From: Flavobacterium hydrophilum
GTDB lineage: Bacteria; Bacteroidota; Bacteroidia; Flavobacteriales; Flavobacteriaceae
NCBI RefSeq assembly: GCF_003202405.1
Contig: NZ_QJHL01000001.1
Location: 1,984,001-2,048,000 of the forward strand
DNA: 64,000 nucleotides
Direction: 5' to 3'
This document shows positions 18,286 through 23,992 of this stretch, in pieces (positions within the stretch are counted from its first letter, which is position 1; each line of letters starts with the position of its first letter). The position numbers were made by a program, and so were the translations under genes. A model generated the notes under the pieces. It was not told where the DNA came from, did no database searches, and saw only the letters and a program-made list of their open reading frames with translations.

Positions 18286-18333
18286 ACGAAACCGATAAAA
18301 ATAACTTTATATTTTAACCTATATCGGTTTCGT
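18286..18333. repeat. Inverted repeat built from the array promoter motif
   Basis: ACGAAACCGATA at 18286-18297 is the exact reverse complement of TATCGGTTTCGT at 18322-18333; the second arm is the core of the copy 2 promoter motif. The centres are 36 bases apart. It is not obvious at the matching place in copies 1, 3 and 4. It could be a second binding site for the same regulator, facing the first. Confidence 0.6.
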
Positions 18334-18404
18334 AAATGAGAATATAGCATATAAATAAGAAAATTCAGTTGTGCAAAATTATATATTTCATAAGTAATTT
18401 AGCA
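18315..18404 (+). promoter_or_regulatory. Promoter module of paralog 2
   Basis: Conserved word at 18315-18354 (TAACCTATATCGGTTTCG start), TTGTG at 18369-18373, 21 variable bases, TAATTTAGCA at 18395-18404. Motif start to TTGTG is again 54 bases, and the ATG is 37 bases after the last box. Confidence 0.7.
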
Positions 18405-18440
18405 TCAGAGAATTAGAACTATTAATTTAAAACTATTGTC

Positions 18441-18842
18441 ATGAAAAAGATTTCAAAATTAAGTTTAGTAGTAGCAGTACTTTTCGGAACAAGTACTTAT
18501 GCAATCGATGGTAATGAAGGCTTTAATCTTCATGTATTAAAAACGAATGGAAACCTAATCACTTTTGCTTTAAACAAAGTAACAAAAGCAAAATTAGCAA
18601 TCTATGACCAGGACGGAAATCTAATTTATTCTGAAACTGCTTCAGGTAAAGATGGAATTTTGAGAACATTCAGTTTAGAAGAATTTCCGGAAGGAACTTA
18701 CTTTTTAGAAGCTGAAGACAGTATCAAAAAAGTAAGACATGAAATTACTGTTGCAAATAACAAAACAGTTTTATCATCTAAAGCAATTTCATCAGTTTAC
18801 AAAACAGATCTTGCTAAAAATGCAGACGTTGCTGTTCGTTAA
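18441..18842 (+). CDS. Small secreted sorting-domain-like protein, array copy 2
   Basis: A 133-residue protein with the same plan as copy 1: signal peptide to STYA, core strands VLKTNGNLITFALNKVTKAKLAIYD (residues about 30-54), LIYSETASGKDG, EFPEGTYFLEAED, VRHEITV, and the tail AISSVYKTDL ending NADVAVR. It differs most from the others in the core's first strand (FNLHVLKTNG) and in the last strands. Its 3' flank is also the most divergent of the four, yet keeps the hairpin and terminator. Single-gene unit. Function unknown. Confidence 0.8.
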   Translation: MKKISKLSLVVAVLFGTSTYAIDGNEGFNLHVLKTNGNLITFALNKVTKAKLAIYDQDGNLIYSETASGKDGILRTFSLEEFPEGTYFLEAEDSIKKVRHEITVANNKTVLSSKAISSVYKTDLAKNADVAVR

Positions 18843-18847
18843 CAGCT

Positions 18848-18866
18848 TACAATTTCAAAAATTGTA
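18848..18866 (+). other. Conserved 3' untranslated hairpin, copy 2 (different stem sequence)
   Basis: Stem TACAATTT (18848-18855), loop CAA, AAATTGTA (18859-18866), six bases after the stop. The stem sequence differs from that of copies 1, 3 and 4 in both arms together, so pairing is kept while bases change. Confidence 0.65.
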
Positions 18867-18912
18867 TAAAAATGGTTAGATAGTAAAAGATTTAAAACTT
18901 AATTGTTTTCGG

Positions 18913-18947
18913 AAACAGCTCTTTGTGGTTATGGAGCTGTTTTTTTT
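18913..18947 (+). terminator. Terminator of paralog 2
   Basis: Stem AAACAGCTC (18913-18921), loop TTTGTGGTTATG, GAGCTGTTT (18934-18942), T run. Confidence 0.88.
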
Positions 18948-19318
18948 GTCATTTATTTTAAAAAAAACTGATCTCTATAGTGGTGCTTTTTAGAAACGAA
19001 AAATTATTTTTAAAATTCAAGGATGTTGGTAATATTTCACATACCCTGTTAGTTTTAGCAAAATTCATTTTCTCAGATAATTTGTTCTGATTTTACCTTT
19101 TCACCTTCTTTTTAGTAATAAAACCCATTTATCACACCTTTAAATTATACTTTTTGTAATTTCAGAATAGGTCAAAATTATTATAACTTAATTTTTATCG
19201 GTATAAAATTACGACATACAAATAAAAATCAACAGGTAATTAACACATTCTCAATCGGCACAATAATTTTAAAAAATTATAACCAAATCAATCAAAACAC
19301 CAACAATAATTTAAAATT

Positions 19319-19408
19319 TAACATATAACGGTTTCGTAAATGAGAATATAGCACATATATCTGCAAATCCAGTTGTGCACTTTACCTTACAGTTAGAGTA
19401 ATTTAGCA
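19319..19408 (+). promoter_or_regulatory. Promoter module of paralog 3
   Basis: Conserved word at 19319-19358, TTGTG at 19373-19377, 21 variable bases, TAATTTAGCA at 19399-19408; 54-base motif-to-box distance as in the other copies; ATG 38 bases after the last box. Confidence 0.7.
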
Positions 19409-19445
19409 GTATAGAATTAGAACAATAATTTAAAAAAATATAACC

Positions 19446-19853
19446 ATGAAAAATATCTTAAAATTAAGTTTAGTAGTAGCAGTACTTTTTTCAGGAATTA
19501 GTAGCTATGCAATTGATGGTAATGGAGATTATATCCTTCATGTAATTAAAGAAGATGGTAACGAAGTTACTTTTGGATTAAACAAAGTAACAGAAGCAAA
19601 ATTAGAAATATACGACCAGGATGGTACTGTAATTTATTCTGAAACTGCTACAGGTAAAGACGGAATCCTAAAAAAAATCAGATTTGAAAATTTTCCTGAA
19701 GGATCTTATATCTTAAAAGTAGAAGATAAAGTAAAAACAACAAGACATGAAATTACTATTGCTTATAATAAAATAGTTTTATCATCTAAAGCAATTTCAA
19801 CAGTTTATAAAACTGTAGATGTCGCAAAAAATACAAGCGTAGCAGTACGCTAA
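19446..19853 (+). CDS. Small secreted sorting-domain-like protein, array copy 3
   Basis: A 135-residue protein, one residue longer in its signal peptide (VLFSGISSYA) than copies 1 and 2. The mature core keeps VTFGLNKVTEAKLEIYDQDG, VIYSETATGKDG, NFPEGSYILKVED and TTRHEITI, then AISTVYKTVDV and NTSVAVR. It has more Lys and Glu substitutions than the other copies (EAKLEIYD, LKKIRFENF), so its surface charge probably differs. Own promoter module upstream; terminator partly duplicated downstream. Function unknown. Confidence 0.8.
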   Translation: MKNILKLSLVVAVLFSGISSYAIDGNGDYILHVIKEDGNEVTFGLNKVTEAKLEIYDQDGTVIYSETATGKDGILKKIRFENFPEGSYILKVEDKVKTTRHEITIAYNKIVLSSKAISTVYKTVDVAKNTSVAVR

Positions 19854-19858
19854 AAAAG

Positions 19859-19880
19859 TTTATGCTTTCATAAGTATAAA
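19859..19880 (+). other. Conserved 3' untranslated hairpin, copy 3
   Basis: Stem TTTATGCTT (19859-19867), loop TCAT, AAGTATAAA (19872-19880), with one G-U wobble where copy 1 has a Watson-Crick pair. Confidence 0.65.
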
Positions 19881-19925
19881 AATGAGGTTAGATAGTTAGT
19901 AAAGTTTAAAACTTAACGGTTTTTG

Positions 19926-19975
19926 AAACAGCTCTTGGTGGTTCTTGAGCTGTTTTTTTATGAGCTGTTTTTTTT
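19926..19975 (+). terminator. Terminator of paralog 3 with duplicated 3' arm
   Basis: Stem AAACAGCTC (19926-19934), 12-base loop, GAGCTGTTT (19947-19955). The 3' arm plus T run is repeated at once as TGAGCTGTTTTTTTT (19961-19975), so two alternative 3' arms compete for the same 5' arm. Confidence 0.85.
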
Positions 19976-20094
19976 AATACAATTTTCGAGTGACAATAAA
20001 ATAAAATCTACTGCACAACCTCACCTGTAATTCTTTTGAATACTTTGTTAAATAATAACCAAATTAACATTAACGATGTAAATAATTCAAATTT

Positions 20095-20184
20095 TAACCT
20101 ATAACGGTTTCGTAAATGAGAATATAGCACATATATCAGAAAATCCAGTTGTGTAATTTACTATACTATTGAAGTAATTTAGCA
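20095..20184 (+). promoter_or_regulatory. Promoter module of paralog 4
   Basis: Conserved word at 20095-20134, TTGTG at 20149-20153, 21 variable bases, TAATTTAGCA at 20175-20184; motif-to-box distance 54; ATG 38 bases after the last box. Confidence 0.7.
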
Positions 20185-20221
20185 GTATAGAATTAGAAAC
20201 AATAATATAAAAAATAAAGCC

Positions 20222-20629
20222 ATGAAAAAGATGTTAAAATTAAGTTTAGTAGTAGCAGTACTTTTTGCAGGAATCAGTACATATGCAATCGATGGTAATG
20301 GAGATTCTACTCTTCATGTAATTAAAGGAGAAGGTAATAAAGTAACTTTTGGATTGAACAATGTTACTCAAGCCAAATTATCAATTTACGATAAAGACGG
20401 TGATTTAATTTATTCTGAAAATGCTTCAGGTAAAAATGGAATTTTAAAAACCTTCAGCTTTGAAGAATTCCCTTCAGGAACTTATATCTTAGAAGTAGAA
20501 GACAGCGTAAAAACAACAAAACATGAAATTACTATTAAAGGTGATATCACAGTTATATCAGCAAAAGCAATTTCATCTGTTTATAAAGCAGGATTTTCTG
20601 CTAAAAATACAAGCGTAGCAGTACGCTAA
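20222..20629 (+). CDS. Small secreted sorting-domain-like protein, array copy 4
   Basis: A 135-residue protein, closest to copy 1 over the whole length: both have LSIYDKDG, FSFEEFP, VEDSVKTTKHEITIK, and the tail YKAGFSA. It shares with copy 3 the longer signal peptide (VLFAGISTYA) and the NTSVAVR end. This mosaic of features suggests gene conversion among copies rather than simple stepwise duplication. Its 3' untranslated region is nearly base-for-base that of copy 1. Function unknown. Confidence 0.8.
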   Translation: MKKMLKLSLVVAVLFAGISTYAIDGNGDSTLHVIKGEGNKVTFGLNNVTQAKLSIYDKDGDLIYSENASGKNGILKTFSFEEFPSGTYILEVEDSVKTTKHEITIKGDITVISAKAISSVYKAGFSAKNTSVAVR

Positions 20630-20634
20630 AAAAG

Positions 20635-20656
20635 TTTATGCTTTTCATAGTATAAA
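20635..20656 (+). other. Conserved 3' untranslated hairpin, copy 4
   Basis: Stem TTTATGCT (20635-20642), loop TTTCAT, AGTATAAA (20649-20656), with one G-U wobble. Confidence 0.65.
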
Positions 20657-20700
20657 AATGAGGTTAGATAGTTAGTAAAGTTTAAAACTTAACGGTTTTT

Positions 20701-20736
20701 AAAACAGCTCTTGGTGGTTCTTGAGCTGTTTTTTTT
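20701..20736 (+). terminator. Terminator of paralog 4
   Basis: Stem AAAACAGCTC (20701-20710), 12-base loop, GAGCTGTTTT (20723-20732), T run. Confidence 0.9.
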
Positions 20737-20949
20737 GTTATATATTTCTCACATTTAAAAATAAATATAAAAAGTTAAAAAAAATTAACAAAATATTACT
20801 TAAAAAACTTAACGCCTTGAATGTTAAAATATTAAAAATAGTTTAAAAAAATAAATCTAAACTCTTAATAAAACCGTATATGCATTAATAAAACAAGACA
20901 AATACTTTCAATTCAACAACTTAGTGTTAATAAAAAAAGAAATAAAAAT

Positions 20950-20979
20950 TTTGAAATTAAGGAACTATTTGTAGTTTTG
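20950..20979 (+). promoter_or_regulatory. Conventional promoter of paralog 5
   Basis: TTTG at 20950-20953, 18-base spacer, TAGTTTTG at 20972-20979, a full TAnnTTTG match. It lies 46 bases before the ATG at 21026 and replaces the module used by copies 1-4. Confidence 0.6.
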
Positions 20980-21025
20980 TCAATACCACGAAAAGAAAAT
21001 TAAAATTAAAAATTAAAAAAAAAAG

Positions 21026-21412
21026 ATGAAACAAATTTTAAGACTGAGCTTTGTTGTAGCTGTATTATTAACAACACTAAGTACTTATGCAAGTAATGAA
21101 AAAGGAGATTATATCTTGTATATCAAAACCGGAAATGGAAAAGTAGTAACCTTTACATTAAACGCTGATAAAAAATCAAACTTTTCAATTCTTGACGAAA
21201 AACAAAATTTACTTTACACAGGAGAATTTTCTGCAAATGAATTAGAAGTTTCAAAAACCTTAAGTCTTGAAACATATCCTGCCGGAACTTATTATCTAAA
21301 AGTTTTGGAAAACAACAAAGTAGTAAACCATAAAATTACCGTTTCTACAAAAAAATCAAAAACAATTGCGTTAGACCAGTCAGTAAACGAAAGTCCTGCT
21401 TTCCGTCGCTAA
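21026..21412 (+). CDS. Divergent small secreted paralog, array copy 5
   Basis: A 128-residue protein with a signal peptide ending STYA and the same core order (VVTFTLNADKKSNFSILDEKQ, LLYTGEFSA, LETYPAGTYYLKVLEN, VNHKITV), but with far fewer identical residues than copies 1-4 share. The mature N-terminus is SNEKGD instead of IDGNGD, and the tail ends SPAFRR instead of VAVR. TYPAGTYYLKV is even closer to the T9SS sorting-domain consensus than in the other copies. Promoter and terminator are both different, so it is regulated apart from the other copies. Function unknown. Confidence 0.8.
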   Translation: MKQILRLSFVVAVLLTTLSTYASNEKGDYILYIKTGNGKVVTFTLNADKKSNFSILDEKQNLLYTGEFSANELEVSKTLSLETYPAGTYYLKVLENNKVVNHKITVSTKKSKTIALDQSVNESPAFRR

Positions 21413-21435
21413 TACTATTTTGCCCCTAATATAAA

Positions 21436-21468
21436 AAACAGTCCATCCCCAAGGACTGTTTTTTTTTA
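21436..21468. terminator. Bidirectional terminator at the end of the array
   Basis: Stem AAACAGTCC (21436-21444), loop ATCCCCAA, GGACTGTTT (21453-21461), T run. It serves copy 5 and the convergent gene whose stop is at 21466. Confidence 0.88.
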
Positions 21469-21909
21469 TTTATTCTCTTTTCGCAAACCGGCTCCGATTT
21501 TTACCAGTTTCCAAAAAACATCCGCTTCTGATGTGATGGCTATTTTTTGAAATTCTTTATAAAAAGAAGAATATGCAAAAGCATAAACATAATCCAATAG
21601 TTCTATGGCTGTGAAAGTTTGCCTGAATTCCGGACGTAATTCACTGCTATTGGCAAAGCAAATATTTCCGGTTTCTTTTTCGCTTGAAAATAACAAACTC
21701 AGACAATCTGTAAATAATTGTACTATTTCACTATTTAGAATAACCGATTCGGCTGATTGATCAAAAAGAGTTTCAATAGTAAAATAATTTCCGTTCATAT
21801 CCTGCAAAACTTTTAAAACAGCATTTTCTAAATCAGTATCATCCGAAAACTGAGAAATCTCATCTACTCTCAAATTGTTGATTTTATTTGAATACTCCTT
21901 GATAGTCAT
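21466..21909 (-). CDS. Hypothetical cytoplasmic protein
   Basis: A 147-residue protein without signal peptide or membrane segment. It is acidic and mostly helical by its pattern (ENAVLKVLQDMNG, NSEIVQLFTDCLSLLF, AIELLDYVYAFAYSSFYKEF). The start ATG at 21909 is preceded by AT-rich DNA without a ribosome-binding site, as usual here. It is a single gene facing the paralog array, and its stop lies inside the array's last terminator. I do not recognise the family. Confidence 0.65.
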   Translation of the reverse strand: MTIKEYSNKINNLRVDEISQFSDDTDLENAVLKVLQDMNGNYFTIETLFDQSAESVILNSEIVQLFTDCLSLLFSSEKETGNICFANSSELRPEFRQTFTAIELLDYVYAFAYSSFYKEFQKIAITSEADVFWKLVKIGAGLRKENK

Positions 21910-22063
21910 AATTATACTGCTTTACACTATAAAGTTATACCATATAATTTTTATTGAACATTTTTCTACATTAAAAATGTCTGAAAACTTTTAAATAACA
22001 CACCATAAATAGTTAAAATTCACGAAAAAAGAACTCAAAAACACCTTACATTACTGATTTAGA

Positions 22064-22071
22064 TATATTTG
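22064..22071 (+). promoter_or_regulatory. Candidate -7 box before the small TPR-like gene
   Basis: TATATTTG, a full TAnnTTTG match, 46 bases before the ATG at 22118. No TTTG at the usual upstream distance. Confidence 0.45.
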
Positions 22072-22117
22072 CGAAAACAAAAAAATAAAAAACACCACGA
22101 AACAATCTCTTAAACCG

Positions 22118-22495
22118 ATGCTTATGCAAAAAAGACTTGTTATTTTAGTATTAGGGACATTTTTTTCATTCAGTGCTGCTGCCCAAAGTGAAAAAGTCTT
22201 TATTACAGACAAAGTAAGCAACACTTATGCTTATGTTGATGTAATGAAAACGTATGAAAGAATTGCTGCAAAAGGCTACAAGTCTGTAGATTTATTTCAA
22301 AAATTAGGAGATTCTTCTTTTTCACATTTTAAACTGGAAAAAGCTGCCGAATGGTACAGTAAACTTTTTTCGCTGACCTTAGATTTAGCACCTGAATATT
22401 ATTACCGTTATGCAGAATCGTTACGATTCATTTGCGAAAACGAAAAAGCGGATGCTATTCTTGAAAAGCTGAAACTGGTTAAGAAGAAGGTTTGA
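22118..22495 (+). CDS. Small secreted TPR-like protein resembling the N-terminus of OmpA-family proteins
   Basis: A 125-residue protein; the start may be the ATG at 22118 or the one two codons later (MQKRLVIL). A signal peptide ends at SAAAQ. The mature part (YAYVDVMKTYERIAAKGYKSVDLFQKLGD, residues about 38-66, then AEWYSKLFSL and YYYRYAESLR) reads as two tetratricopeptide-like helix pairs. The same AYVDAIKTYERVAEKGY pattern begins the long Bacteroidota proteins that carry TPR, beta-propeller and OmpA domains, so this gene is either a stand-alone version or the remnant of such a protein. Nothing downstream continues the frame. The neighbours are convergent and unrelated. Confidence 0.65.
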   Translation: MLMQKRLVILVLGTFFSFSAAAQSEKVFITDKVSNTYAYVDVMKTYERIAAKGYKSVDLFQKLGDSSFSHFKLEKAAEWYSKLFSLTLDLAPEYYYRYAESLRFICENEKADAILEKLKLVKKKV

Positions 22496-22552
22496 TTTTT
22501 TCTTTTACGGATTTCTAAAATATATAAGACGCAGGGCAAGCATTTTAATTCT

Positions 22553-23005
22553 TTAATCAAAAGAAAATTTTCCTTCTTTAATCTTAAAACTAAAAAGTCG
22601 GGAGCTATCAATTTCTTTTCCGTTCATTGTCCCTACTTTCCAAACACCAAGCGAGTTGAAAACTTTTTCAATTTGTTGATCCAATTCACTACTTTTGGTA
22701 TTGTTATCCATTTTGCATTCGACAATTTTTCCTTTACAATTAATAATCAATCCAATCATACCTTTATCCTTATATTTTGGATTTTGCTTCAAAAATTCAA
22801 CTTCAGTATTTAGTCGCATTAAGATAACTTCATTAGAAACTGGACATACTGCTTCAACCTGACCATCAATTGGAAAAAGTGAATATACCTCCTGGTCATT
22901 GCAGATTCCTTCAATTTTTTCTTTTATCTCGCGCTTAATTATAAACTGAGCATTAATTTGGAACGTAAGCATTATTATAAAAAACGCAAAATAAAGTTTT
23001 TTCAT
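22553..23005 (-). CDS. Small secreted protein with TonB-C-like domain
   Basis: About 150 residues from the ATG at 23005 (MKKLYFAFF begins a signal peptide ending INAQ); an ATG seven codons upstream is also possible. The C-terminal half (GMIGLIINCKGKIVECKMDN, then LGVWKVGTMNGKEIDSSRLFSFKI) has the pattern of the TonB C-terminal fold, as in the small energy-transducer-like proteins of Flavobacteria. There is no N-terminal anchor beyond the signal peptide and no Pro-rich spacer, so it is not a working TonB. It is likely periplasmic with unknown role. The HEAT-repeat gene ends 54 bases upstream on the same strand. Confidence 0.65.
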   Translation of the reverse strand: MKKLYFAFFIIMLTFQINAQFIIKREIKEKIEGICNDQEVYSLFPIDGQVEAVCPVSNEVILMRLNTEVEFLKQNPKYKDKGMIGLIINCKGKIVECKMDNNTKSSELDQQIEKVFNSLGVWKVGTMNGKEIDSSRLFSFKIKEGKFSFD

Positions 23006-23059
23006 TTTTTTAGTAGTATGATTCATAATTGGGGGTGTCTGTTCAAAAATAGATCTTTT

Positions 23060-23869
23060 TTATTTTGGCAAACTTAATTTTTCTAAAGTTTGCAGTAACC
23101 AATCTTCATTTACTTTTTTAAGAACTTTATTACTCTTAATCTGTTCTTCTATTAATGGTATAAAAGTTTTATCACCAAACTCTTCTATTATTTCTAAAAT
23201 CAAAGAACCGGAATCATCTATTTCTAAAAGTTCATTTTTCAAAACTCCTTTAATATTCTCATCTTTTCTTTTAGCCAAACCTGCAATAGCTTCATGTCTG
23301 ATATTTTTATATTTGTCATTTACTCTTTCCCATAAAGCTTTTCGAATTAATTCATTGTCAGTTTCTATTTGGCTTCCAATTCCAAATGTTGCCCAATCTC
23401 TAATATCTGAATCTTTATCTTTACTTAATTGAATTAATGTCTCAATAGATTTGGTTTTATCAATAGCAAGAATTGCATAAACCAAACTGTATCTTACATT
23501 CACACTTTTGTGATTTTTATATGGGCAAATTATACCGATTTGTTTGTCAGTTAGATTTTCATTGTTATGGCCGATTCCATAAAAAATAGCACTAATTACA
23601 TCTTTATCAGTTTCCTTTTTTAATAAATCGAAATATATTTTTAAAATCTCCTTTACATGTAATCTGGGATATCCAAACTGAGATAAAATGTTTATTCCGA
23701 GAATTTTCTCTTTAGCTACATTTGATTTAGTTAATTCTACACTTTTTTCAAAAACAGACTTTTCAGTTCTTTTTCTTAATTCAGTAATATATTTCCAATA
23801 ATTTTTATTCGACTTATTATTTAAAAGCCTGTCAAATAGTTTTTCATTAGAATAATTAATTAGACTCAT
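23060..23869 (-). CDS. HEAT-repeat protein
   Basis: A 269-residue cytoplasmic protein of helix pairs. Repeat units are visible at residues about 120-250: KSVNVRYSLVYAILAI, KDSDIRDWATFGIGSQ, KYKNIRHEAIAGLAKR, with the Asp/Asn-(I/V)-R-x-x-A motif of HEAT/armadillo repeats. Such scaffolds bind other proteins, and similar immunity or repair proteins use the fold, but nothing here points to a partner. Upstream on the same strand is the mutase gene with its own terminator. It may share a message with the TonB-C-like gene 54 bases downstream. Confidence 0.8.
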   Translation of the reverse strand: MSLINYSNEKLFDRLLNNKSNKNYWKYITELRKRTEKSVFEKSVELTKSNVAKEKILGINILSQFGYPRLHVKEILKIYFDLLKKETDKDVISAIFYGIGHNNENLTDKQIGIICPYKNHKSVNVRYSLVYAILAIDKTKSIETLIQLSKDKDSDIRDWATFGIGSQIETDNELIRKALWERVNDKYKNIRHEAIAGLAKRKDENIKGVLKNELLEIDDSGSLILEIIEEFGDKTFIPLIEEQIKSNKVLKKVNEDWLLQTLEKLSLPK

Positions 23870-23934
23870 TTCAATTTTTTCTCAAATTTTAAAATTTTCT
23901 TATCGAATAAATATAGTACAAATATCTTTTAAAA

Positions 23935-23970
23935 TAAAAAAACGCATTCGATCATTTGATCAAATGCGTT
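23935..23970 (-). terminator. Terminator of the mutase gene
   Basis: Stem AACGCATT-C-GATC (23941-23953) with GATC-A-AATGCGTT (23958-23970), one mismatch, loop ATTT, A run at the left. It starts 23 bases after the stop at 23993. Confidence 0.85.
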
Positions 23971-23992
23971 TAAAAATTATAAGATTTAAAAT

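Larger units (their letters stand above)
18069..18440. other. Gap between paralogs 1 and 2
   Basis: 372 bases made of the copy 1 hairpin and terminator, about 100 bases with nothing recognised, an inverted repeat (18286-18333) and the promoter module of copy 2 (18315-18404). No gene. Confidence 0.7.
18843..19445. other. Longest gap of the array, between paralogs 2 and 3
   Basis: 603 bases: hairpin and terminator of copy 2, about 350 bases without a recognisable feature (no frame above about 40 codons with paralog similarity), then the copy 3 promoter module (19319-19408). The extra 230 bases relative to the other gaps could be where another copy was lost, but I found no residue of one. Confidence 0.6.
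19854..20221. other. Gap between paralogs 3 and 4
   Basis: 368 bases: hairpin and terminator of copy 3, about 110 bases with nothing recognised, and the copy 4 promoter module (20095-20184). No gene. Confidence 0.7.
20630..21025. other. Gap between paralogs 4 and 5
   Basis: 396 bases: hairpin and terminator of copy 4, then about 200 very A-rich bases with nothing recognised, then a conventional promoter for copy 5 (20950-20979). The array promoter motif is absent here. Confidence 0.65.

Noticed and set aside
18843..19445. Another decayed array copy in the longest gap
   Set aside because: No promoter word, signal-peptide codons or terminator beyond those belonging to copies 2 and 3 could be found.
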